This document shows, one piece after another, positions 39,968 through 49,617 of a DNA stretch of 64,000 bases. Position 1 is the first letter of the stretch; every line of letters begins with the position of its first letter. Source of the DNA: Selenomonas sputigena ATCC 35185. Lineage in GTDB: Bacteria > Bacillota > Negativicutes > Selenomonadales > Selenomonadaceae. The position numbers and the translations under genes were made by a program. The stretch covers positions 1,295,501 through 1,359,500 of the forward strand of contig NC_015437.1 of NCBI RefSeq assembly GCF_000208405.1, read 5' to 3'. The notes beneath the pieces were generated by a model. That model ran no database searches. It was not told where the DNA came from and saw only the letters and a program-made list of their open reading frames with translations.

Positions 39968-40186
39968 TCAAAAACCTTCCACCATCATACCCCCTGCCTC
40001 GCTGCGCGCTGCTGCACGCCTGCCCGCTGCCGAAATCTCCACGCTGTAAGCGTCCGACTCCGTACCGCGCAGAGGTTTCCTCGCCTCATGCGTCTCCTGC
40101 TTCTTCTCGCGCCGCGCTGTTTCTTCAAAAAAGGAAATCGGCGCAAGCGGCTTCACACGGTGCAGCCGTTCCACCTGGACATCCAT
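39968..40186 (-). CDS. Small hypothetical protein, 72 aa
   Basis: A short gene supported by an excellent ribosome site, AAGGAGGTT, 7-8 bases before the ATG at 40186, and by a terminator just past its end. The protein (starting MDVQVERLHRVKPLAPISFF) is basic, rich in Arg, Glu and Ala, and has no membrane segment. I recognise no family. The 150 bases upstream are AT-rich and may hold its promoter. Confidence 0.6.
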   Translation of the reverse strand: MDVQVERLHRVKPLAPISFFEETARREKKQETHEARKPLRGTESDAYSVEISAAGRRAAARSEAGGMMVEGF

Positions 40187-40334
40187 TCGGAAAACCTCCT
40201 TCCATGAAAGTTCTGAATGAACGAAGGTTCTGAATCCTCTTTCTACTTATATTATAGCCGCTGACGCACGTTTTGTTAAGCATTTTTTTCCTCTGTCATC
40301 CATTTTCATATATGCGTGCAGATTACACAAACTC

Positions 40335-40913
40335 CTATTTCAAATGCTTCTTCAAGACCCGCCTGCCGAGGTAGATGCCGATGAAGCCGCCCGCGAAGGC
40401 GATGGCCATGCCCGCCGCCAAGAACCACCCCGTACTGTGCGCGACCATCTTCTCGATGAACTGCATATCCATGCCCGCTGCCTGCCACTTCGCCATATTC
40501 TGCTCCAAGAAGAACAGCAGCGGAATCGCACCGCCGAAGACGTAGGCGCTCTGGATCAAACCGTAGCCGACCGCCAAGATCGGCGTCCTGCAGCCGAACC
40601 GATGGACGATGAGATCGACGACGAAGGCCGTTGCTGTGACCGTGCCGACGAACGGCACGTACATCATGCCCGAAAAACCCGCGAAGAGCGCCGTACTGAT
40701 GCCGATGAACAAGGTCAGTGCGCCGAACTTCGGAATCTTCTTCGCGACAAAAAGCACGATCGTACCGAGAAGTACACCGATGACGGCAGGACTCAGAGCG
40801 TGCATCATCGGTGCCATCAATACCGTGAGTGCGCCGATGCCCATGACGAGTACGCCGTAGACCGCCGCCAAGATACCAATCAAAACAAAATCACTGATTT
40901 TCCATGCTTTCAT
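40335..40913 (-). CDS. ECF transporter substrate-binding S component (MptD-like)
   Basis: A 192-residue integral membrane protein with about five to six segments (KISDFVLIGILAAVYGVLVM, APMMHALSPAVIGVLLGTIV, GWFLAAGMAIAFAGGFIGIY). It fits the MptD/Trep_Strep family of S components, whose ligand is not known. ATG 40913 follows GGAGGAGAG. It is the last gene of a three-gene unit with the fused ATPase and the T component upstream, which completes an energy-coupling-factor importer. Confidence 0.85.
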   Translation of the reverse strand: MKAWKISDFVLIGILAAVYGVLVMGIGALTVLMAPMMHALSPAVIGVLLGTIVLFVAKKIPKFGALTLFIGISTALFAGFSGMMYVPFVGTVTATAFVVDLIVHRFGCRTPILAVGYGLIQSAYVFGGAIPLLFFLEQNMAKWQAAGMDMQFIEKMVAHSTGWFLAAGMAIAFAGGFIGIYLGRRVLKKHLK

Positions 40914-40935
40914 TGCCTCTCCTCCAAACTTCCAT

Positions 40936-42420
40936 TCATTCGCCAACGCGCTGCAGTCGTTCCGTAAACACGCGCTTGAGCGCCCCGTCCGCCCCCAAGG
41001 GAAAATCCTCGGCGATATGTCCGTCCTCAAGCAGGACGACGCGATTGCACGAGTTCATGATAAACTCCGCATCGTGCGTGATGATGACGGCGGCATTGCG
41101 CGCCCCGGTAAATTCGCCGATCAGCGAGCATACCGTCCGCATATTGCGGTAGTCAAGACCGCTCGTCGGCTCGTCAAAGATGCCGACGCGCTTGCCCAAC
41201 AGGCATGCACCGGCAATGACGAGCCGCTGCTTCTGCCCCATTGAGAGCCGCGTCGGATGTTCGTCGAGCCACGGCGTGAGACGAAAATCCTCCAGAACCT
41301 TGCGGATGCGCGCGTCGATGTCCGCCGCACCTTCTGCACCGAGCAGGAGATCATGATAGACGCTCGAACCGAACAGCTGAAAATCCACATTCTGCATCAC
41401 ATAGCTGACGGCGCGGCTGCGCCTGCTGCAGGGAATCACCTCACCCGCCGCACGAACTTCGCCCGCCCTCTCCTTGAGCAGTCCGCAGATCACCTTCGCG
41501 AGCGTCGATTTGCCGCAGCCGTTCCTGCCCAAGAGAGCGACGCGGTCGCCTTCATAGATGTCCAGAGAAAGCCCCTGCAATACATCCTTGTCCTGTGCAT
41601 AGCCGAAGGACATATCTGCGAGCGACAAGAGCGGCGCAGCCGTCCTCTTTGCGGGCGGCTGCACGGCGTCCGTCTCGCCGAAGGGATCGACGCCGCGCAC
41701 ACCCGCCTCGTGTAGCGCTTCATTCGTCAGCGACGATAGATCCGCACCCTCGTACACGCGACGAATCGTGCCGTCCTGCATGAGGAACAGTCGATCCGCA
41801 ATGCCGCAAAGATAATAAAGACGATGCTCGGCGACGACGATCGTGCAGCCATGCGCCTTGAGCGAGGCGAGCAGACCGCGCAGCTCCTCGATCGATGGAT
41901 AATCAAGATTTGCCGATGGTTCGTCCATGAGCAGAACGTCCGTCTTGAGCATCAACGCCGAAGCGATCGCGATCCGCTGCTTCTCCCCGCCCGAAAGCGC
42001 CGAAAGCTTGCGCCCCAAGAAGCGGTCAAGCCGCAGCATCTCCGTGACAGTGCGCAGGCGGTGCTCGATCTCTTCCGGCGCGACGCCGAAATTCTCACAC
42101 GAAAACACGAGATCGGACAAGACATCGAGGGTAAAAAACTGATTGTCGGGATTCTGAAACACTGTCGCCGCCATGCGCGAAATGTCGCCGATGCGCATAT
42201 CGCGGCAGTCCTTGCCGTCGAGCAGCACCGTGCCCGCCGTTTCTCCCTCGTAAAAGTGCGGACAAAGCCCATTGATCGAGCGCAGGAGCGTCGACTTGCC
42301 ACAGCCGCTCTCGCCCGCTATGACGACGACTTCGCCGCGATGAATCGTGCAGGTGTTGCCACAGATGCTCCTCCGCCCCTGTTCCTTATATTGAAAGCCG
42401 ACATTCTGCAGATCAATCAT
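40936..42420 (-). CDS. ECF transporter ATPase, two fused ABC domains
   Basis: Two complete ATP-binding domains in one chain of 494 residues, corresponding to EcfA1 and EcfA2. The first has GESGCGKSTLLRS, signature LSGGEKQRIAIAS and Walker B DVLLMDEPSANLD. The second has GRNGCGKSTLAKV, signature LSMGQKQRLVIAG and VGIFDEPTSGLD. ATG 42420 follows GAGGGA and sits 10 bases after the T-component stop; the frame runs a little further back, into that gene. It powers the importer formed with its neighbours. Confidence 0.93.
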   Translation of the reverse strand: MIDLQNVGFQYKEQGRRSICGNTCTIHRGEVVVIAGESGCGKSTLLRSINGLCPHFYEGETAGTVLLDGKDCRDMRIGDISRMAATVFQNPDNQFFTLDVLSDLVFSCENFGVAPEEIEHRLRTVTEMLRLDRFLGRKLSALSGGEKQRIAIASALMLKTDVLLMDEPSANLDYPSIEELRGLLASLKAHGCTIVVAEHRLYYLCGIADRLFLMQDGTIRRVYEGADLSSLTNEALHEAGVRGVDPFGETDAVQPPAKRTAAPLLSLADMSFGYAQDKDVLQGLSLDIYEGDRVALLGRNGCGKSTLAKVICGLLKERAGEVRAAGEVIPCSRRSRAVSYVMQNVDFQLFGSSVYHDLLLGAEGAADIDARIRKVLEDFRLTPWLDEHPTRLSMGQKQRLVIAGACLLGKRVGIFDEPTSGLDYRNMRTVCSLIGEFTGARNAAVIITHDAEFIMNSCNRVVLLEDGHIAEDFPLGADGALKRVFTERLQRVGE

Positions 42421-42430
42421 GCGATTTCCC

Positions 42431-43141
42431 TCATACAAACGTACATAGAACGAGCGAAGCAGTCGAAATGACGAGCATCGCCGTATCCTTCGCCGTCATA
42501 CGCACATCGAAGTACGACGTGCGCCGCGCACCAGATGTGTAGCCCTTGACGAGAGCCGCACCCGAGAACTCCTCCGTAATCTTCTCGCTGCGAAACAGCA
42601 TCGGCACGATCAGGTACTCGATTGCCTTCATCGGATGAAACGCGACGAACTTCAGCGAGATGGGAATACCGCGCAAACGCATGGCGTCAAGGATGACGCG
42701 AAAATCCGCCGCCATCGCCGGCAGATAGCGGATCATCACAACGATGCTCAAGACAACGCCACTGTGCAGGTGCAGCCGATCAAGCGCAGTCGTGATCTCC
42801 GCGATATTCTTTCCTTCCTTCAGCGCAAATCCGAGTCCAACAAAGGGATAGACGCGCAAAGCGAGGAAGAGAACCATCTGCACCAAGAATACGACGGTGT
42901 TTTGCACGCCCGCCTCCAGCGCCATGCCGAGCGCATACTGCACCGCTGCGAGCGCCGCAAAGCCGACGCTGTACCTCGCCGCCTGCCGCCATGCGCCCGT
43001 ATCCGCCAAAGCAACGGCGGAAAGCACAAAGGAACAAAGCAAGACCGCTTCCGAGCCGGAAATGATCAAGAAGAACATCAGCAGGATATTCAGATATAAG
43101 ATCGTACGAAAATCGAGCGTCCTGCGCTTCTTCGTCAGCAT
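42431..43141 (-). CDS. ECF transporter transmembrane T component
   Basis: A 236-residue CbiQ/EcfT-type protein with four to five membrane segments (TILYLNILLMFFLIISGSEA, AVLLCSFVLSAVALADTG) and the T-component coupling motif region DAMRLRGIPISLKFVAFHP; the A-R-G-type helix contacts the ATPase. The start at 43141 is preferred (MLTKKRRTLDFRTILYL) because upstream codons of the frame fall in a hairpin. It is the first gene of the ECF operon. Confidence 0.88.
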   Translation of the reverse strand: MLTKKRRTLDFRTILYLNILLMFFLIISGSEAVLLCSFVLSAVALADTGAWRQAARYSVGFAALAAVQYALGMALEAGVQNTVVFLVQMVLFLALRVYPFVGLGFALKEGKNIAEITTALDRLHLHSGVVLSIVVMIRYLPAMAADFRVILDAMRLRGIPISLKFVAFHPMKAIEYLIVPMLFRSEKITEEFSGAALVKGYTSGARRTSYFDVRMTAKDTAMLVISTASLVLCTFV

Positions 43142-43170
43142 CAGGCATGACCTCTTCCCCAAACAACATT

Positions 43171-43201
43171 TAAGGCGATAGATGAAACCATCCATCGCCT
43201 T
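43171..43201 (-). terminator. Hairpin between the Rpn gene and the ECF operon
   Basis: AAGGCGATAGATG and CATCCATCGCCTT pair over 13 bp with one mismatch (a possible G-U in RNA). It lies after the Rpn-like gene in its direction of transcription, but the U tract on that strand is poor, so it may attenuate rather than stop. Confidence 0.5.
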
Positions 43202-43315
43202 ATTCATTGTATCAATTTTTTCTCGTATTGGCAACTGTTCTCTTTCTTAACCCAGATGAGTCTTTTGTGCCGCTCCGTCGAAAATGGAATCCACACCGAA
43301 ATTTGCACTGCCGGA

Positions 43316-44248
43316 TCAAAGCAAGCTGTGCATCCTGCCAAGCTCCTGCACGCGCTCCATGGAGAACTTCGATAGGCGTGCAATCGTCTCAAGCGGCAGC
43401 TTGTCACGCAGCATTTCCAAGACAATATCAACCTTCCCCTGCTCCATGCCCTCAGCGCGTCCGCGCTTCATGCCGCGCTCCATGCCGCGCTCCATGCCCT
43501 CAGCACGTCCGCGCTCTAAACCGCGCTCTATGCCCTCTTCAAGGATGGCTTCTTCAAAATCTTTTTGGTTCCATTCAAAATTCACCATATCGACGACCTC
43601 CCTTTCATGCTGCTGCAAAAATTCCTTCATAATATTGCTTTCCTCACAGTACTGCATGGCTTTACGGATTGCTTGCGCTCTTTCCATACCGTCTGCCATA
43701 TTTCTTTTAATTCGATCAATGAAGAAACTGTAGTCATGAATCGACCGGCTTTTTTGCAGGAGTACTTTTGCATTGTCATAGGCGATGTTATGGAAGTTTA
43801 CTTTTAACTCCAAATGGATCTCTTCGCCCGTTTTCTTATACGCATCTGACAGCTTTATTCGGCAGGTTTCCGGCATATTTCCGCTGCCTGTATAGAATAC
43901 ATGAAATTCCGGTGAAGGAAGCTTTATAGGCGTATTCTGGTAGAGTTTCTTCGCAGGAATGTATTGTCGTAATTGTTCGCAGACATAATACAGACAACGC
44001 AGTGGCATATTTTGATTTGCGGTGCTTTGATGTTCAAGGAAGATCAAATTGCGTCCTGCCAGTAGGAATGAGATGTCATTTTTGATTTGCGACAGGAATG
44101 TTCCGTCGAGTGTCACGATTTGCAGCGGTTCTTCTGCATACGATCTTCCATGCAGTGCTCCGGCGACTTCTTTTAGTCGCGTTTCTTCGTTGAAGTACAT
44201 GCGAAAGACCGTATCTTGATATTGTCTGCCTTTCTTCTCTTTTTCCAT
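43316..44248 (-). CDS. Rpn-family PD-(D/E)XK nuclease / putative transposase
   Basis: A 310-residue member of the Rpn (transposase_31-like) family, whose characterised members are recombination-promoting nucleases. The conserved block KNDISFLLAGRNLIFLEHQS, then TANQNMPLR and LYYVCEQLRQYI, contains the PD-(D/E)XK acidic residues. The C-terminal part includes a run of near-identical codon units for RG-x-EGMERGMERG (about 43436-43535), DNA that can expand or contract. It ends ELGRMHSLL. A fragment of the same C-terminus recurs at 49529-49582. Confidence 0.88.
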   Translation of the reverse strand: MEKEKKGRQYQDTVFRMYFNEETRLKEVAGALHGRSYAEEPLQIVTLDGTFLSQIKNDISFLLAGRNLIFLEHQSTANQNMPLRCLYYVCEQLRQYIPAKKLYQNTPIKLPSPEFHVFYTGSGNMPETCRIKLSDAYKKTGEEIHLELKVNFHNIAYDNAKVLLQKSRSIHDYSFFIDRIKRNMADGMERAQAIRKAMQYCEESNIMKEFLQQHEREVVDMVNFEWNQKDFEEAILEEGIERGLERGRAEGMERGMERGMKRGRAEGMEQGKVDIVLEMLRDKLPLETIARLSKFSMERVQELGRMHSLL

Positions 44249-44315
44249 CGCAGTCTCTCCGTCTCGCTGAAAGTCCTTTTTCCTGTCCCTATTATAGCAT
44301 AAATCGCGACATGCA

Positions 44316-44346
44316 GACAGCCCGACGGATTGCCGTCGGGCTGTCT
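44316..44346 (-). terminator. Hairpin after the TonB receptor gene
   Basis: AGACAGCCCGACGG and CCGTCGGGCTGTCT form a perfect 14-bp stem 26 bases past the receptor stop. The following U tract is weak. Confidence 0.65.
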
Positions 44347-44371
44347 GACGTCTTCTTCTCGATTTTCGTCC

Positions 44372-47300
44372 TTAGAAGCGATAGGTGAGCTGCACCCTTG
44401 CGTAGTCGCCGAGGCTGAAGCGCTCGGGGCCGTAGAGGGTGTCGCGTGCGCCGATGCCTTTGGCGCCGAAGGTGTAGAAGGCTTCTACGAGGAGGTTTTC
44501 CATCGGCACATAGCCCGCGCCGACGGTGAAGCTCTTGATGCCGTCGAGGTAGCGGTCGGGCAGCGCTTCCGTGCCGTTGCCGCCGAAGAAGGAGCCGTGC
44601 TCGAAGCGCTTGTAGTCGATGAACGCATTCCACGAATGCGGCACGTTCGTATCGGCTTTGCCGAGATCGAGCCGCATGACCCAGAATTTCGGCGCAGAGC
44701 CGGTTTCCCTGCCTTTGATCGCGAAGTCGGATGTGCCGCTCTTGTGCTCGTAGCGCGTGTGGCCGTTCATATACTTGCCGAAGTCGGTCGTGTTCACGCC
44801 GTAGTCGAAGGAAAGCGCGGCGTTCTTCGAGAGCTGCCACTTCGCGCCGACACCAACGACATTCGCGAGCGTATCGAAGGTGCTGACATCGTTCGTCATG
44901 CCGTTCGCCGCGAGGAAGCGATGCGAGTCATTGCCGACCGAGCGCAGATACCAAGCGGCGACACCGAGATTCGGCGTGAGTTCGTGACGCGCCTGCACAT
45001 AGAACGCCTGCTTGAGCGCAGGGATCTGGTCGCGCTCGAGAACGGTGCCGACTTGCAGTACAAAATAGCCCGCACGATTCAGCAGATTGAGCGGCAGAGC
45101 GCTCGCGTCCTCCGGACCCCAGTTAGAATCATTGATCAGATACTTGATGATCGTTTGACCGAGATGCGATATACCCTTCTTATTACCTGCTGGAATCTTC
45201 CCGTTTACTGTAGTTGAGATATCGGGAGCGTCCGGATATCTTCTCTCTGCCAGCACCTCGTGGTAAGGGCTTTTATCCCACGCGGAACGAATGGTACGCT
45301 CTTTCGCCTCATCCTTTGTCATCGGTCTGAAATCCCCGGGCTGCAAATCACTCATCTTCAAATCATAGTCAAAAATTGGCTTCTTCCCATGATATGTGCC
45401 GTAGCCGTAGAATTCATGGGTCAAAGTATAGTTTCCATCGGGGAGCCCTGCCATGCCGCTATATTCCTTCGTCTCGGTTTGCGTCGCTTCTAAATTCGCC
45501 TCCGCTGAATTCCACACAGCTCGGGCAGCGTCTTCCATCTTCGCGCGATCAAACCTGTCTTGATAGGAAAAGCTATCTTCCATGTGCAATGCCTCAAGCT
45601 GCGGACTTTTCTGCGAAAGATATGTCCCGACGACGTTGCCATGTTCGTCCTTCACGGTCACCTTGTACCATGCGAAGTCATCGTGCACTATTTTCCCGCT
45701 CGCGGACAACTGCCTCATCAATTCCTGATATGCTTGGGGATTATCCTGTTTGACAACATTCAGATACTCGTCAAGAATCTGCTTTTCCTCTGCCAAACTC
45801 TGCGCCTTGGCAAGCCGTTGATAAAGTCCGTCAAAGCCTGGGGTATCCTTAATGAGCGTGCTGTAGTCCGGATAATACGGAACGGCGCCCGTCGTATGGC
45901 TGTTGATCGTGGCCGCCTTATAGCCCAGCCATTCCTCCTTGGTCACGCCGCGCACGAAGCTCTGGCGCGTCGCGTGCGTATAGGCGGAGTCTGTGACGCC
46001 TGTCGAGTGCCGGAAGTCGCCGTAGCCGAGACGCACCTGCGTATGGGCTCCCGTCCATACGGCGCGTCCGCCGTCGTACTCTTTGCCAAAGTAGTAGCCT
46101 GTGACGCCCATCGGCTCCGTCATACGGCCGAGTGAGAAATCCCAGTCGTTCGCATGTACGGTGAGATTCGCTTCATCAAGGCGCACATGGCTGAGTCCAC
46201 GGCTTTTGGCGACATCGGTATCGGTACCGACGCCCGCAGCCCCCGAAGCACTTGCCAAAATGGTGAGGTTCGTATTCGCATCGATCCTCGCATCCACGCC
46301 GACGCGCAGCCGCTGCTCGAAGCCGTGCTCGGCTTTTTCGAGGTAGTTCTTATACGCGCCGTCGCTTACGGTCGCGGTGGTCGTGACACGCGCTTCGGAC
46401 GGCTTTTCCTTGCCCGTAAAGGCATTCCAACGCCAGCGATAATCGCCGATGACACGCACGCCTTTTTCCTTCGTCGTATCGAAGGGCTTTTGGATGAACC
46501 ATGCGTCTTCGGGGATGAGATGCGCTTCTTCCTTCTTGAAGCGCTCGCCCGCCCCCGTGCTCGCATCGGGACCGAACTTCAAGTTCACGCCGATGCGATA
46601 GGTTCGCTCGTTGATCGCGCGGTCGTCGTCGCGATGGTTGAAGATATTGTCGACGCCGATATAGGCGCTCGCGTCCTTGCCGACGTCTTTTTGCAGGATG
46701 AAGTTCCAGATACCGAAGGTCTTTGTCTCGTACGTCTGCTTGCCGCCTTCGGCGAAGTTGTAGTGCCATTTTCCTGTTACGCCGTCACTGTCGTAATAGT
46801 TGCCGTTGTTCGCCACGCTGTTGCTGTCGAGCATGTTGACGTAGTAGTTCCCCCAGAGCGTCGCACGCCAGCCTTGGTTCTCATAGGTCACGCCAAGGTC
46901 GATCTTGTGCTGCGGCCGATTGAGCAAACGATCCGGCATGTTCGGGTCGCTCTTGTTGATGGCATGAAGATAGGTATAGCCAAATTTCGCTGACCAATGC
47001 TTGTCAAAGCGATGGTTATACTCCGCTTCAAGACCTGTGATCTCCGCTTTGCCGATGTTCTTGAAGCTGTAAATCATATCGGGCGGCAGGAGCCATCTGC
47101 CATCAGCGGAAATTTCCGGATGGAAATCCATAAGATAGCCCGTGAAGTAGGTTGTCATATAGTTGTCAATGCGGTTGTGGAAAGCATTGATACGATAGCT
47201 GTCCCTGCCATCTGTGCTCTCGCCCTCATAGCCAAGATCGAAGTTGAGGGACTTCTCAGGCTTCAAGTTCGGATTGCCGACCCAGTAGTAGCCAAGGCGC

Positions 47301-49244
47301 GCGCGCTCAAGTCCCATCGGCGCACCTGCATACATCTCCCAGTTGTAGTAAAGCTCCCCCATGCCCGGCTCGGTATAGCCCGTGCCGAGGTTCGCCTTGA
47401 AGCGCTGGTTCGCCTTGCCGCCGATGTTGTGCGTCATGCCGATATTGAACGTCGCATGTGTGCCGAAAAGACTGCTGTGATCGACGCGCAGAATTGGCGA
47501 AAGCAACGTATTTCGATTGACCTGCCATGCGTCCTGCAAAAATACATATTGCTTCTTGATTTCCACACTGCCGATTGTCAATCGGTTCTGCCGCGCCTCA
47601 AATTCCTCGTTGAACGCTTTTCCGTTCCAAAGCATCGCATGTCCAAAGTTTTTACGAGCATAATTGGCAAAATTCTTGTCATAGTAGTTATAGATTGCAA
47701 ATTCCGGCGTATCAATATACGTCAGATCATGGTTTCGAGCATCATCAAGCAACTGTTGACCGAATGCCATAAGCCGCGCCATAACCTCCGGCGGCGCTCC
47801 ACCGCCATCCGTTCCATAAGGTCCGTATTTCAGATAGTCCTGATATGTATAGAGCGGTGCCTGCGAGCGTCCGGCGGCGTCCTTATATCCATACCACTCA
47901 TATTCATTGTCATACTTCGGCACTCCCGCTTCATTTCGCGTCATCGCATAGTCGTGCACGCGCGAAGATGGCGCACCGGCGCCGTCTCTCGTATAAAGGT
48001 TCTTGTCGTAATCCCACGGATCGATCATGCGCGTATAGCTGTTCGGCGCGTTTTTGATGCGGCTGCCCTCGCCCTTCTCCTGCGTGTAGCCAATGCCGTA
48101 GGTCAGCAAATGATCGCGATGGATCTGGGTGTTTGCCGACGCCTTGAGGCTCCATTGCTGATGCATGAGGTCGTCAATGTAGTTGAGCGTGTTCTTGCCT
48201 TCATAGGGAGAATTGATATAGTCCGAGGTCAACGTGATGTCGTCCTCGTTCATCTTCGTATAATCGAGAGAGACATTCCAATCCGAATTGCCGCCGCGCC
48301 CCATATACGAGAAGCGATAGGTGTTGCGGTCAAGCTCACGCTTGAAGTGCTGCAGACCCTCTGCCCCGGAGTTCGATCGCTTGATGAAGCTCTCCATATC
48401 TTCTGCTGTATGATCGAGGTTCAAAGAAAGACTATGATTCTTATCGAGATCATAGGATGCGACAAGTCCGATATTCTTGATGTCGCCATAGTAGCGCAGC
48501 GAGTTTCGCACACGGCTTTCCTCGTCTTTATAAGAGCTTCCGCTCTTGAGGAGACCGCCGAAGGATTCCATGCTGTAAATCGGCATGATGTCGCGCTTGC
48601 CGCCGTAGGCTGCGACGCGCAGCTTGCCGATATCGCCCGAGTCGGCGCGCAGGAAGAAGTTCGTATAGGGGATCTTCGAGTCGCCGGCGACGCGCCTGCC
48701 TTCGAGGTTGATCTGCAGACCTGCATTCTTCGCCGCCGCCTTCGTGATGACGTTGACGACGCCGCCGATGGCGTCGGCGCCGTACTTCGCGCTCGCCGCG
48801 CCGCGGATGATCTCGATGCGCTCGACGTTCTCCGTGCCGAGCCTCTGCAGCTCGTCGCCCGCGCCCGTGTACTTGGCGAAGTCACCCATGACGGGCTGTC
48901 CGTCGACAAGGATCAAGGTATGGCGCGGCTCCGCGCCGCGAATCGAGAGCGTGACGCGCCCCATGGCATCGACGCTGCGCGTCATGCCTGTCTCATCGAA
49001 GATGATGTCCTCGACGGACTTCGCCTGCTTCTTCTCGATGTCCTCTTTCGTGATGATCGTCGTAGACTGCGACTCGTACTTCGCATCCTCTTTCGCGGCG
49101 TTTGCTTCGACGTCAACGGACCCCGTTTGAACGTCTCCCCCCCCCCGCACTTTCATGCGCCTGTGCCGTACAAAGAGGCAGCATGAGATGGAGCGCGACA
49201 GCGAACGCCAACGCGTTCTTTCTCCGAACGGTGATTTCTTTCAC
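44372..49244 (-). CDS. TonB-dependent receptor fused to a second beta-barrel; frame broken at a poly-G tract
   Basis: GTG 49244, 8 bases after GGAGGG, starts a signal peptide (KEITVRRKNALAFAVALHL, cleavage near AQA-HES). Ten G at 49137-49146 then put the body out of frame; with 10 G the leader stops at 49113-49115, while 9 or 12 G would give one continuous protein of 1,623-1,624 residues. The body has a plug (TIITKEDIEKKQAKSVEDII, LSIRGAEPRHTLILVDGQPV, VERIEIIRGAASAKYGADAI) and a TonB barrel ending near YRIGVNLKFG, about residue 860 of the body. Another ~730 residues form a second barrel ending YARVQLTYRF, resembling Negativicutes porins. The body alone is open from ATG 49156, but that start lacks a signal peptide. 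Ligand unknown; iron control is suggested by the upstream boxes. Confidence 0.88.
49137..49146 (-). repeat. Homopolymer of 10 G (coding strand) at the signal-peptide junction
   Basis: Ten consecutive C on the plus strand (G on the coding strand), about 33 codons into the receptor gene, exactly between the two reading frames. Tracts of this kind in outer-membrane receptor genes change length by slipped-strand mispairing and switch expression. Confidence 0.9.
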
Positions 49245-49316
49245 TTGCGTTTCCCTCCGATGCTTTGGAAAGCACGGATCGATGCCGTACTTCCTATAAA
49301 TTTATGAAACCAACTC

Positions 49317-49330
49317 TGATTCTCATTCAT
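49317..49330 (-). promoter_or_regulatory. Fur-box-like site 1, overlapping the -10
   Basis: Plus-strand TGATTCTCATTCAT; on the coding strand AATGAGAATCA matches the Fur-box core AATGATAATCA at 10 of 11 positions. It abuts and overlaps the -10 box of the receptor promoter, the position expected for iron-dependent repression. Confidence 0.6.
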
Positions 49331-49337
49331 TATATCA
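49329..49337 (-). promoter_or_regulatory. Extended -10 promoter of the TonB receptor
   Basis: TGATATAAT on the minus strand, about 85 bases before the GTG start. No clear -35 box is seen at 17 bases. Confidence 0.65.
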
Positions 49338-49404
49338 CGCTTTGAGAATAAATCTACCCTTTTTGGCAAAAAATATGAAAAAAATTCTATTTTATTCATA
49401 AATT

Positions 49405-49418
49405 TGAATCTCATTCAC
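49405..49418 (-). promoter_or_regulatory. Fur-box-like site 2
   Basis: Plus-strand TGAATCTCATTCAC, identical to site 1 at 12 of 14 positions and 88 bases upstream of it. The rest of the gene-free stretch 49245-49617 is AT-rich leader plus the Rpn remnant. Confidence 0.5.
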
Positions 49419-49528
49419 TTTTTAATGAAAAAGAAAGACTGCCGCACCGTGTATGCGACAGCCCTCTCCTTATGGTTCTTGCGGAAATTACGAATATCGA
49501 AAGTCCATCTACGTTTCACGCTGCCTGC

Positions 49529-49582
49529 TCAAAGCAAGCTGTGCATCCTGCCAAGCTCCTGCTCCATGGGGAACTTCGATAG
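49529..49582 (-). pseudogene. Remnant of an Rpn-family gene C-terminus
   Basis: The stretch reads on the minus strand as LSKFPMEQELGRMHSLL and a stop, the same as the end of the gene at 43316-44248 (LSKFSMERVQELGRMHSLL) but missing two codons. No upstream body remains. It points to a second, deleted copy next to addA. Confidence 0.8.
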
Positions 49583-49617
49583 ATGCATTCATTTCTTTCA
49601 TGATGCCATCCTCTTCC

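Noticed and set aside
44372-49156. TonB receptor starting at ATG 49156
   Set aside because: This start lacks a signal peptide and a ribosome site. A proper signal peptide with both lies just upstream in the other frame, so the frame change at the poly-G tract is the better reading.
46997-49186. A 729-codon frame opposite the TonB receptor
   Set aside because: Antisense shadow of the barrel coding sequence; no signal peptide or family motif.
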